Of a stretch of DNA of 64,000 bases, positions 52,780 through 60,826 are shown piece by piece. The first letter of the stretch is position 1, and each line of letters opens with the position of its first letter. Source of the stretch: Eisenbergiella tayi (GTDB lineage: Bacteria; Bacillota; Clostridia; Lachnospirales; Lachnospiraceae). Below the pieces are notes generated by a model, which was given only the letters and a program-made list of their open reading frames with translations, was not told the DNA's origin and made no database searches. Both the position numbers and the translations under genes were made by a program. The stretch lies in NCBI RefSeq assembly GCF_001881565.1, contig NZ_MPDJ01000005.1, forward strand, positions 232,263 to 296,262. Reading direction: 5' to 3'.

Positions 52780-53541
52780 TCATTCTTTTCTTTCCTTGAT
52801 CCGCTGCCTCATATACTTATTAAAGCTTTCCGCCTCCTCCGCATCCGGTTTCATTTCCCGGTCCGATGCATAGCATTCCAGCGCTTCCCGCAAAAGAGGC
52901 GCGAAAGCCGCCGGTACGTTTGCAAGCCCCCATTCCCCTCCGGTTTTTTTCGACAGAATAAGGCCTTCCTCTGCATATCCCAGAACCCGGCATAAATTCA
53001 GAATTACATAGAGCGGATTCACCAGAATTTCCTCTCCGGAGGATTCTATATCACTGCAGATACTCTTCAGGTAAAATTCCCGCGGCACCTCATCAAATAC
53101 CTGTTCCACCGGTCTGCCATACAAAACAATGCCATAATGCCGGATGATCATGAAATGAGCGGACAGATCCGGATCCGTTCCCTTCATCTTTTTTATATAA
53201 TCCTCCGGATCCGACCGGTACCATGCCAGGTGGGCCGGAGAAAAATGCAGTTCAAAGGGCGTAGGATATTCCCTGCTCCTGCAGGCCTCCTCCGTTACCA
53301 TGCTGAATTCCAGCCCTTTGCGCGGCCCTGTCTCATTTAATTCCACAAGGATATCCATCAGCCGCCTTTTCTGCCCGTCGGATACTGAATCCTTTATCAC
53401 GAGTATCAAATCAATATCACTCTTATCCGGATGAAAGCAGCCCATGGCTAATGAACCATGCAGATAAATGCCTGTCAGCTCCTCCCCGAAGATTTTCTTA
53501 CTTGTGTTGACTATTTTGTCCAGTATGAATTGATATTCCAT
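52780..53541 (-). CDS. AadA-like aminoglycoside (3'') nucleotidyltransferase-type protein
   Basis: A 253-residue nucleotidyltransferase with the NTP-transferase motif GSLAMGCFHPDKSDIDLILV (GS, then DxD) at about 29-48, and a C-terminal helical region like that of AadA/ANT(3'') and ANT(9) enzymes (NPLYVILNLCRVLGYAEEGL, LSKKTGGEW). These modify spectinomycin or streptomycin. It lies 41 bp downstream of the second ABC half-transporter gene, as the last gene of that operon. The substrate is not proven. Confidence 0.82.
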   Translation of the reverse strand: MEYQFILDKIVNTSKKIFGEELTGIYLHGSLAMGCFHPDKSDIDLILVIKDSVSDGQKRRLMDILVELNETGPRKGLEFSMVTEEACRSREYPTPFELHFSPAHLAWYRSDPEDYIKKMKGTDPDLSAHFMIIRHYGIVLYGRPVEQVFDEVPREFYLKSICSDIESSGEEILVNPLYVILNLCRVLGYAEEGLILSKKTGGEWGLANVPAAFAPLLREALECYASDREMKPDAEEAESFNKYMRQRIKERKE

Positions 53542-53582
53542 CTTTATTCCTGTTACGGCACAAGGCAGCCGTGAACCATATC

Positions 53583-55784
53583 TTATCCTTCCCCTTCTTT
53601 CAGCGTCTGCATCTGAAGCTGCGCCGTTACCAGTTTATAGTATATCCCCTTCTTTTCCAGAAGTTCATTATGCGACCCGCACTCGGCGATCTTATGTCCG
53701 TCAATGACGATGAGCCGATCCGCATCCTTAAGCGTGGACAGCCTGTGGGCGATAGCCAGGGTAGTCCTCCCGGCCGTAAGCCTCTGAAGCGCCTTCTGGA
53801 TCAGATATTCACTCTCCGTATCCAGGCTGGAGGTGGCCTCATCCAGTATCAGAAGCTTGGGATCATTCAATATGGCCCTGGCGATGGCGATTCTCTGCCG
53901 TTCGCCGCCGGACAGATTGTACCCCTTTTCACCCACATAGGTATTATAGCCGTTGGGCGTCTTGCAGATAAAATCGTGCGCATTCGCCATTTTGGCAGCA
54001 CGGATGATCTCCTCATAAGTGGCATCCGGCTTGGCAAAACGCATGTTATTCAAAATCGTATCAGAAAAAAGAAAGGTTTCCTGGAGCACCACTCCCAGCT
54101 GGCGGTGGAAATCCTCAATCCGGTAATCATTGATATTGATGCCGTCAATCAAAAGCTCTCCATCATCCACATCATATAAATGCATGACCAGATTGATCAG
54201 CGTAGATTTACCGGTGCCGGAAGCGCCCACAATGCCGATCATCTCTCCCTTCTTGATCTCAAAATTTATTTTTTCCAGGACCGTTTCGTAGGAACGGTAG
54301 CCGAAGGAAACATCCTTAAATACCACATTTCCCTGTATCTGCCTGCTTACCGGATTTTCCCGGTTCCGTATCTTCGGCTGTTCATCCAGCACATCGTAGA
54401 TACGTTCCAGGCTGGTTAACATCTGCACGATCATCCTGGGCAGATGAGTCATCCATCCCAGCGGGCCGTATAGCATGGTTGCGTAGGTAGTAAACTGAAG
54501 CAGCTGCCCTACGGAAAGCCCCCCGTCCAGCGTCTTCAGGCCGCCCAGAGCGGTTACGAAATAAATGCCCATCCCCATGATGAAGGTCAGCATCGGGTAA
54601 AAGGAAGCCCAGAATACCTCATTATTCTTCTGAATTCTGGCATAATTTGCAGAAATCGTCTTAAAACGATCCGACTCATATTTCTCCTTGCCGAAGGACT
54701 TCACCACACGGATACCGGAGATCACATCCTGCAGCGCGCTGTTGTTGTCATCCCCCCGGCTGTACTGCATGTGGAACTTACGATGAATGACCTTGCGGAA
54801 CCCCACCGACAGAGCCACGGCCAGAGGCAGGAAGACGATGGACAAAAGCGTCAGCCCCGGGCTGATGGTCAGCATTACAATGATAGCCCCCGTCATCAGC
54901 ACAATCAGGTAAAAGATACTGCCGAAGGCATCCTCCATAAATTTACGGATATTTGCCGAATCGTTATTGATACGGTTCATCAGCTCGCCGGGCCGCCTGT
55001 CCTGGATAAAGGACAGCGTCAGCACCTGCATCTTCTGATAGAGGCGGCCACGGATATCCATGCTGATTCCCGCTCCAAGCTTTGCGCTCCAGAGGCTGCG
55101 CAGATATCTGGTGATGATGGAAAGCACCGTAATGACAGCCATGATAAGCGTAAAGCGAATGACCTCCTGGAAGCTGCCGTGGTCGGACATCAGCGTATTA
55201 TCGATGAACCGCTGCTGGAACATCGGGCCTGCCAAACCTACCAGGGAAGAAAACAGCATCATCAGCGCCACCATCACGAACTGCTTTTTATAATTCGTGC
55301 ATAAACGGACAAATTTTAAAAGAGTTACATTTTTCCCCTCACATTTGGGACATACACGGGTTCCGGGCAGCGCACGGCCGCATATGGGACAGGTTTTTTC
55401 ATATTCCCTGTTCTCTATTATCCTGTCGCTGCCTTCCAGCATCAGCATCCCGCCCTTTGCAATCGATGCGAAACGGGAGATATGCTTCATGGAAAAGCGC
55501 GCGACATGCCTTGCCAGCCCGGATTCCTTTTCCGTAACCACAAGAATTCCGTTATTGACCTGTGATTCACACTTCATCGCGGATAATCCGGAAAGCTGCA
55601 TTTCATATACGATCCGGCCTTCCTCTATAATAAGCAGACGCTGGTTTGTCAGCACCCCATAGGAGAAATCACAGTATTTTCCGCTGCTGTTTATGTCGAA
55701 GGGAGAACAATAGCGTATCTCCTCCCCTCCGGCAAGCTCAAACAGCGCCCTGATTTCCCCGGGCAGTTTTACATTCAGTTCCAT
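53583..55784 (-). CDS. ABC half-transporter with N-terminal PH-like domain and zinc ribbon (second of pair)
   Basis: A 733-residue exporter-type ABC protein with an unusual front. Residues 1-128 form a beta-rich, PH-like cytosolic domain (FSYGVLTNQRLLIIEEGRIV). A zinc ribbon CPICGRALPGTRVCPKC follows (Cys132, 135, 145, 148). Six helices fill about 160-460. The ATPase has Walker A GASGTGKST, signature LSGGERQRIAIARAI and Walker B LILDEATSSLD. It is paired with the longer half-transporter upstream, with a DUF1854 gene between them, so a heterodimer is likely. The substrate is unknown. Confidence 0.88.
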   Translation of the reverse strand: MELNVKLPGEIRALFELAGGEEIRYCSPFDINSSGKYCDFSYGVLTNQRLLIIEEGRIVYEMQLSGLSAMKCESQVNNGILVVTEKESGLARHVARFSMKHISRFASIAKGGMLMLEGSDRIIENREYEKTCPICGRALPGTRVCPKCEGKNVTLLKFVRLCTNYKKQFVMVALMMLFSSLVGLAGPMFQQRFIDNTLMSDHGSFQEVIRFTLIMAVITVLSIITRYLRSLWSAKLGAGISMDIRGRLYQKMQVLTLSFIQDRRPGELMNRINNDSANIRKFMEDAFGSIFYLIVLMTGAIIVMLTISPGLTLLSIVFLPLAVALSVGFRKVIHRKFHMQYSRGDDNNSALQDVISGIRVVKSFGKEKYESDRFKTISANYARIQKNNEVFWASFYPMLTFIMGMGIYFVTALGGLKTLDGGLSVGQLLQFTTYATMLYGPLGWMTHLPRMIVQMLTSLERIYDVLDEQPKIRNRENPVSRQIQGNVVFKDVSFGYRSYETVLEKINFEIKKGEMIGIVGASGTGKSTLINLVMHLYDVDDGELLIDGININDYRIEDFHRQLGVVLQETFLFSDTILNNMRFAKPDATYEEIIRAAKMANAHDFICKTPNGYNTYVGEKGYNLSGGERQRIAIARAILNDPKLLILDEATSSLDTESEYLIQKALQRLTAGRTTLAIAHRLSTLKDADRLIVIDGHKIAECGSHNELLEKKGIYYKLVTAQLQMQTLKEGEG

Positions 55785-55841
55785 TTAAGTCCTCATTCCT
55801 GCGCCATGAAAAGCGCGCCCTAAGCTGTAACTAATAATCAT

Positions 55842-56399
55842 TTATAAGAACAAACCGATTTTCTTGAGCTCTTTTCCGGTAAGCTTCGAGGTGTCCGGTA
55901 TCTCAAACCGGTTTTCATCCAGATCGGTGATCAGAAGTCTTGTTTCGGTCAGATGGACTACAGCGTTGCCGCTCATATGTATGGCAAAACGGCAGGGGCC
56001 ATGATCCGTCACCACGTCAAAATAGGCGAATCCGTACTCTTCCTTCACATTCTTTACTTTTGTGATAATCGGGGTAAAATAACGCAGCTCCATCTGCTCA
56101 GTCAGCATCTTCCGCGTTTCCTCGTCCACATCCTTATCCAGATCATGGATTACGCCGATTTCCTTCGCCTTCTCGTCCGGCTCCCGTATGGAAATATACA
56201 TATTTTTACCTGTAAAAGGAAAGGTTCGGAACACCTGAACCCGGTTATAATGCTTTTCCTGCGTATCCAGCGAGACAAAACCGCCTTCCGTCCTGTGAAA
56301 TGTACTATTGCTCCTGTCCAGATAGTTCAGCGCCAGCATGGCCTCCGTCTCCGCCTCCATCTGTTCCAGATCAAACTCTTCCGCAAACAAATCTTCCAT
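55842..56399 (-). CDS. DUF1854 family protein
   Basis: A 185-residue soluble protein, started at MEDLFAEEFDLEQ behind GAGGTAGCT; an ATG eight codons earlier is possible. The domain runs through nearly all of it (YNRVQVFRTFPFTGKNMYIS, REPDEKAKEIGVIHDLDKD, LRYFTPIITKVKNVKEEYGF, ending RFEIPDTSKLTGKELKK). DUF1854 has no established activity. From recall, it occurs beside paired ABC transporters in other bacteria, which is the arrangement here, so it is probably a cytosolic partner of the transporter. Confidence 0.85.
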   Translation of the reverse strand: MEDLFAEEFDLEQMEAETEAMLALNYLDRSNSTFHRTEGGFVSLDTQEKHYNRVQVFRTFPFTGKNMYISIREPDEKAKEIGVIHDLDKDVDEETRKMLTEQMELRYFTPIITKVKNVKEEYGFAYFDVVTDHGPCRFAIHMSGNAVVHLTETRLLITDLDENRFEIPDTSKLTGKELKKIGLFL

Positions 56400-56450
56400 A
56401 GCTACCTCATTTCCGTGTCTCATACACATTTATTCCTGCCGATGTCATTT

Positions 56451-58880
56451 CTATTCCAGTCCCCGCATGGCCAGTGCTTTCGTCTGCAGCTCCCGCAGCT
56501 TGAAATATGTGCCTTTCCTGGCCAGCAGCTCCTCGTGGCTGCCTTCCTCCGTAATCCTTCCCTCATCCATCACCACAAGCCGGTCCGCATCCCTGAGCGT
56601 AGACAGCCGGTGGGCTATGGAAATCGTGGTTCTTCCTTTAATGAGGAAGTTGATGGAAGCCTGAATCGCCTTTTCCGTCTCCGTATCCACGGAGGCCGTG
56701 GCTTCATCCAGAATCAGGATCCGGGGATTAGCCAGAATCGCCCTGGCGATGGAAATCCTCTGGCGCTCACCGCCGGACAGCTCCCTGCCGGTAGCTCCGA
56801 TGATAGTGTCATAACCGTCAGGCATCTTGCAGATAAAATCATGGGCGCTGGCCAGTACCGCCGCCTGAACCACCTCTTCTTTGGTGGCATCGGGATTGGC
56901 GTAGGCTATGTTGCTGTAAACGCTGCCCATAAATATGTAGGTTTCCTGGGATACCATAGCCACATTGCGCCGCAGATCGTTAAAGGCGATGTCCTTTACC
57001 GGTACCCCATCGATGAAGATCTCTCCCTCATCCGGATCATAGAGCCGGGAGATCATATTGACCAGCGTCGTCTTGCCCGCGCCGGAACGCCCTACAATGC
57101 CCAGCATCCTGCCGCCTTCCACCTTCAGGCTGACATTTTTGAGAATGGTTTTATTTTTATCATAGGAGAATGTTACATTCTTCAGCTCAATGTCTCCCCT
57201 CATGTTGTCCATATGTACCGGATTCTCCTTTTCCGTGATCTCCGGAAGGGAGTCTATAATTTCAAACATACGCTGGGCGCTGGTCATGCTTTCCGCCCAC
57301 CAGTGGAAGCTGAAGGCAATGAAATCCAGCGGATTGTTCAGCTGTCCCACATAGCTGATAAAGGTGATCAAAATACCCAGCTCCAGATCTCCGTACCGGA
57401 AGAGCATGTAGCCTCCCAGGGCCCATACCAGCAGGTTGGAGAGATTTTCCACCGCCGCATAGAGCACGGTGAAATGGTTGTCAAAACGCACCAAATCCAC
57501 GTCTGCATGCATCAGCTTCTTATTATATTTATCGAAACGTACCAGCTCCTTCTCTTCCTGTCCGAAGGCCTTTACCACCCGCGCACCGGTCAGGTTGTCA
57601 TTTACCCTGCTGTTCAGAGAACGCCTCGCCCTGTGGCGGCTGGAAAAATAGTTGAAGAGTGTCGGAGCCATTTTGTAGCTGGTAAACAGCACCACCGGTA
57701 TCCAGATAAGCACCGGCACGGCGAGCTTCCAATTCATCCGGAGCATGATCACAGCCGTGGCCACCAGTGAAAAAATATTGGATGCCATAAAGGGCAGGCC
57801 GTCTATAAAAAAGCCGGTAACCTCCTCCGAATCGCCCATGACTCTGGTCATCAGGCTGCCGGTCTGCTTGCTGTTATAAAAACCCATGGACAGACGGCCC
57901 ATGGAATCAAACACGTCAGTTTTCAGCTTCATTACCACACCAGGTATGATCCTGGCATTTAATACCCCCTGAATGATGCCGAACACCTGGATCGTGAGCT
58001 TCGTCATGAACATGGAAAGCACCACCAGCAGCAAAGCCGTCACATATTTGCCCGCAGGAAGATTTAAGAATTCCAGGAACTGCGGATCCTTTGCCAGCAC
58101 CTTATCATAGAGAATCGTACCGTTTAAATAGGGCCAGACCAGATTCAGCAGCGCCGTGGCGATAATGCAGATGAACATGCCCGCAATGCTGGCCGCATAG
58201 GGCCTGAAATAGCTTAAGGTACGGAAAAACACGGAGCTTTTGTTCATGCACCGTGGACAGATCTTCCGTTCCGGATCCGGATACATCGTACCGCATTTGC
58301 TGCAGTACTCCTCCTCTTTTTCTCCCCTGAGCAGTTCCTCCGTCAGTTCCCTGCCCGCCTTTACGGCTTCAAAGACTGCGGCGAAATGGCGGAGCTGCGC
58401 CAGGTACATATTGGAGCACAGCGCCAGCCGGATGTCGTTTTCCTCTCCCTCCGGGCGGTAAAACAGGATATTGGTAGCCACCTGTTTGAGTACCTGCAGG
58501 GATGCGGTCTCCGCCACAGAAAGCATCTGAATCTCATAGGTTTTGCTCCCTGTGATTTTTTCCCTTTGATCCATACAGCCTTTATACTGCTTCGTATACA
58601 GAAAATCTTTGACGGACTGGGCGAGCATAACCTGCGTCTTCGTCAGCAGCAGCCAGCCGTCCACATATTTTTCTTCAAAGTTCATATCAAATCGGGCAGT
58701 TATCAGACAGTCATCCTCTGTAATGCCCTGTTCTTCCGCCAGGGTTTTCAGTGCCGGCGGGAGTTTTCGGAATATTTCTTTTGCCAATGTCTCGTTCAGG
58801 TACGGGATCGAATGATGAATCCGCGCGCCTTTCCCCTTTCTTTCTATACTGAAGCCCGGCAATACAGCCGAATCAGGCAA
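56451..58880 (-). CDS. ABC half-transporter with N-terminal cytosolic domain and zinc ribbon (first of pair)
   Basis: An 809-residue exporter-type ABC protein. Residues 1-185 are a cytosolic domain with a PH-like part (DGWLLLTKTQVMLAQ) and a helical end. A zinc ribbon CSKCGTMYPDPERKICPRC follows (Cys193, 196, 208, 211), six helices at about 230-520, and an ATPase with Walker A GRSGAGKTT, signature LSGGERQRISIARAI and Walker B LILDEATASVD. The start is read as TTG with AGGTCTGTACCG in front; this is less certain than for other genes. An intrinsic terminator lies 37 bp before it. Confidence 0.86.
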   Translation of the reverse strand: MPDSAVLPGFSIERKGKGARIHHSIPYLNETLAKEIFRKLPPALKTLAEEQGITEDDCLITARFDMNFEEKYVDGWLLLTKTQVMLAQSVKDFLYTKQYKGCMDQREKITGSKTYEIQMLSVAETASLQVLKQVATNILFYRPEGEENDIRLALCSNMYLAQLRHFAAVFEAVKAGRELTEELLRGEKEEEYCSKCGTMYPDPERKICPRCMNKSSVFFRTLSYFRPYAASIAGMFICIIATALLNLVWPYLNGTILYDKVLAKDPQFLEFLNLPAGKYVTALLLVVLSMFMTKLTIQVFGIIQGVLNARIIPGVVMKLKTDVFDSMGRLSMGFYNSKQTGSLMTRVMGDSEEVTGFFIDGLPFMASNIFSLVATAVIMLRMNWKLAVPVLIWIPVVLFTSYKMAPTLFNYFSSRHRARRSLNSRVNDNLTGARVVKAFGQEEKELVRFDKYNKKLMHADVDLVRFDNHFTVLYAAVENLSNLLVWALGGYMLFRYGDLELGILITFISYVGQLNNPLDFIAFSFHWWAESMTSAQRMFEIIDSLPEITEKENPVHMDNMRGDIELKNVTFSYDKNKTILKNVSLKVEGGRMLGIVGRSGAGKTTLVNMISRLYDPDEGEIFIDGVPVKDIAFNDLRRNVAMVSQETYIFMGSVYSNIAYANPDATKEEVVQAAVLASAHDFICKMPDGYDTIIGATGRELSGGERQRISIARAILANPRILILDEATASVDTETEKAIQASINFLIKGRTTISIAHRLSTLRDADRLVVMDEGRITEEGSHEELLARKGTYFKLRELQTKALAMRGLE

Positions 58881-58916
58881 CGGTACAGACCTGCCGTACA
58901 GTTACCGGATTTGAAC

Positions 58917-58949
58917 AAAAAAAACCCTCTTCCGGCTACGGAAAAGGGT
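58917..58949 (-). terminator. Intrinsic terminator between leader ORF and ABC operon (attenuator)
   Basis: On the minus strand CCCTTTTCCG pairs with CGGAAGAGGG (one G-T pair) over a 4-base loop and is followed by eight T. It starts 15 bp after the leader ORF stop and ends 37 bp before the ABC gene, on the same transcript, so read-through must be regulated or partial. Confidence 0.9.
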
Positions 58950-58963
58950 AAATGGGTTCCATG

Positions 58964-59101
58964 TCAATACATAAGACAAGTACGGGCAGGACACCATGCC
59001 GATTTTTTCGCAAACGGGCGCTGTAACAGCCGGAATATTTTGTGATTGAGAATATGATTTCTGCTGTGGAATATATTTAACCGGGTGATGATACCTAACA
59101 T
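58964..59101 (-). CDS. Leader ORF (45 aa) upstream of the ABC-DUF1854 operon
   Basis: A 45-codon frame beginning MLGIITRLNIFHSRNHILNH, rich in Arg, Leu, Ile, His and Asn, and ending CLMY. Its ATG follows AAAGGAGGCAGACAAC, the best ribosome site in the window. It lies between a consensus promoter and an intrinsic terminator, the position of leader peptides in ribosome-mediated attenuation. No run of one codon stands out, so an antibiotic or translation-stalling signal is more likely than amino acid starvation. It could also be a functional small basic protein. Confidence 0.65.
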   Translation of the reverse strand: MLGIITRLNIFHSRNHILNHKIFRLLQRPFAKKSAWCPARTCLMY

Positions 59102-59170
59102 GTTGTCTGCCTCCTTTCCTGAATGATTTGTAAAAGTGCGGTTTCATATGTTAAATTCTATAAAATATGC

Positions 59171-59231
59171 TTCGAATCGAACAAGTTTTATAACTATTTA
59201 TTAGTATAGAACTGTAGGATGAATATGTCAA
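59171..59231 (-). promoter_or_regulatory. Promoter of the leader ORF/ABC/DUF1854 operon
   Basis: TTGACA (59226-59231), 17-bp spacer, TATACT (59203-59208): a full-consensus -35 and a near-consensus -10. The palindrome TTCGATTCGAA (59171-59181) lies just past the expected start site. The leader to the ORF is about 95 bases. Confidence 0.85.
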
Positions 59232-59291
59232 ACAGAATTTATCCGTCAGGCGTATATTGAAATTTTTATTACCAGTCAAAGCGGAGGCTGC

Positions 59292-60602
59292 TTACTGCGA
59301 TCGTCCCCTTCGAAACAGTAAAACACCTCCCATGGCAGTCAGTCCTTCGGTCACAGGGAACGCCAGCCACACCCCGGTTATACCTGCCAGATAAGCCAGC
59401 CCGAATGCCAGGGGAAGAATAAGGAGGAATCCCCTTAACAGCGAAATTATCTGTGCGGGGAACGCCTTTTCAACGGAGGTAAAATACATGGAAATCACGA
59501 TATTGAAGCCGGCAAAAGGCGCCGCCGTAAAATACAGCCGCAGCCCTTCCACTGCTATTGCCTCCAGCTGCCTGTTCTTTTCACTGTTAAAAATCCCTGC
59601 TATGGGGCCGGCAAACCGGAAAATCCCCAGGTAAATACCGCATGAAAGGAGCATCATCGTAAGGAGTGCATACTTCAAGACCCGATTTCTTCCTTCCGTG
59701 TCCCCTTTTCCATAAGATTTGCTGACCAACGGCTGCATCCCCTGGGCGATTCCGGTATATATGGAAAGAACCACAAGGGACAGATTGGCAACCACCCCAT
59801 AGGCGGCAACCCCTGTATTTCCCTGCAGCCGCAGAATAATACGGTTGAAGGCAATCATAACAATACCGGAGGCCAGCTCCGTTATAAGAGACGGAAAGCC
59901 TAAAGGCAGTATGGAGAATATCATTTCTGCGGACATACCTGTTTTCTGCAGATGGAACCGGTTTTTCCCTTTCAGCCAGTGCATACTGAGTACAAGCATG
60001 CTGATCACCGGCGCCATTCCTGTGGCAAGGACCGCTCCGAAAATCCCCATATCCAGAGGAAAAATAAACAGATAGTCCAGTATAATGTTGGACAAGCTCC
60101 CCGTGAGCATGGCAAACATGGACAGTCTGGGATTCCCGTCATTCCTGACAAAACAAATGCAGATATCATTCAGAATAAAAGCGGGGGCAAACAGCATTAT
60201 CACCCGTAAGTATGTTTTTGTCATAGAAAAGACCGCCCTATCCGCCCCTAAAAGGGAAGTGATATCCCCGGAAAGGAAAAAGCCTGCAGCCATAAATATA
60301 AAAGCCGCAAGAATACCGGTATATACCGTATTCGTAAAGACCGTATTTGTGTCACATGACATTTTCTGCCCTTTTATAATGGAATATTTGGTTGCCCCGC
60401 CGATTCCCAGCATCAGCCCTGTTCCATGTATAAAGCTGTAAACCGGAATCGCCAGATTCAATGCCGCCAGACCATCCGCCCCCAGTCCCTTTGACACAAA
60501 AAAGGTATCCGCCAGAATATAACAGGACAAACCAATCATACCCAGCACATTCAGAGCCGTATACTGCATGAATTCCGTAAAAGCTGTGTGCGTCTTTTTC
60601 AT
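59292..60602 (-). CDS. MepA-like MATE multidrug efflux protein
   Basis: A twelve-helix MATE antiporter of 436 residues, started at MKKTHTAFTEFMQYTALNVL behind GGAGGAAGGAAAAA. The N-terminus and NLAIPVYSFIHGTGLMLGIG, then GGATKYSI, resemble the MepA/DinF-like branch rather than the other MATE protein of this window. An intrinsic terminator sits directly before the ribosome site, inside a 170-base leader, so expression is probably riboswitch- or attenuator-controlled. Confidence 0.92.
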   Translation of the reverse strand: MKKTHTAFTEFMQYTALNVLGMIGLSCYILADTFFVSKGLGADGLAALNLAIPVYSFIHGTGLMLGIGGATKYSIIKGQKMSCDTNTVFTNTVYTGILAAFIFMAAGFFLSGDITSLLGADRAVFSMTKTYLRVIMLFAPAFILNDICICFVRNDGNPRLSMFAMLTGSLSNIILDYLFIFPLDMGIFGAVLATGMAPVISMLVLSMHWLKGKNRFHLQKTGMSAEMIFSILPLGFPSLITELASGIVMIAFNRIILRLQGNTGVAAYGVVANLSLVVLSIYTGIAQGMQPLVSKSYGKGDTEGRNRVLKYALLTMMLLSCGIYLGIFRFAGPIAGIFNSEKNRQLEAIAVEGLRLYFTAAPFAGFNIVISMYFTSVEKAFPAQIISLLRGFLLILPLAFGLAYLAGITGVWLAFPVTEGLTAMGGVLLFRRGRSQ

Positions 60603-60624
60603 TTTTTCCTTCCTCCGTCCAAAC

Positions 60625-60678
60625 AAAAAACGCCGGAACTTTCTGTCTTCCAATGACCTGCTGACAGAAAGTCCGGCG
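60625..60678 (-). terminator. Intrinsic terminator in the MATE leader
   Basis: On the minus strand CGCCGGACTTTCTGTC pairs with GACAGAAAGTTCCGGCG (one bulged T) around a 15-base loop, followed by TTTTTT. It ends 22 bp before the MATE ATG, just upstream of its ribosome site. Confidence 0.92.
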
Positions 60679-60771
60679 CTTATCTTTTTTACCCGGTGGC
60701 AAAAAAGTGCCCTGATTTTATTTTATTTTTAGGCGCCTGTCAGGGCAGCTTCCCTGATAAGCAATTCGTTT
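60679..60771 (-). ncRNA. Structured leader RNA upstream of the MATE gene, riboswitch candidate
   Basis: Between the promoter and the terminator the leader can form TCAGGG-N6-CCCTGA (60740-60757), and either GGCA/TGCC (60698-60711) or CTTTTTT/AAAAAAG around the loop GCCACCGGGT. The latter stem ends 3 to 5 bases before the terminator arm. The arrangement of aptamer-like hairpins plus terminator in front of a MATE gene is that of a transcriptional riboswitch; guanidine-IV (mepA motif) is the first class to test. I cannot match the consensus by eye. Confidence 0.5.
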
Positions 60772-60777
60772 CCCTGC

Positions 60778-60807
60778 ATTATATAAGAGGAATCCATCTC
60801 ATGTCAA
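60778..60807 (-). promoter_or_regulatory. Promoter of the MATE gene
   Basis: TTGACA (60802-60807), 18-bp spacer, TATAAT (60778-60783): both boxes are consensus. It lies just after the end of the ANT(6)-like gene, so the MATE gene has its own transcript with a leader of about 170 bases. Confidence 0.9.
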
Positions 60808-60826
60808 GCCCCTGCAGCGATTTCAT

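Noticed and set aside
55953..57770. A 605-codon plus-strand open frame antisense to the first ABC half-transporter and the DUF1854 gene
   Set aside because: It has no ribosome site and no recognisable domain. It mirrors strongly coding genes on the other strand, so it is a by-product of their codon pattern.
58902..59147. An 81-codon minus-strand frame overlapping the leader ORF in another phase
   Set aside because: It lacks the ribosome site that the 45-codon leader ORF has, and it runs through the terminator T-run.
60602..60771. Guanidine-I (ykkC) riboswitch in the MATE leader
   Set aside because: The GGGAUAAAAGCCC-like core and ACGR motifs of ykkC are not visible. Guanidine-IV remains untested rather than rejected.
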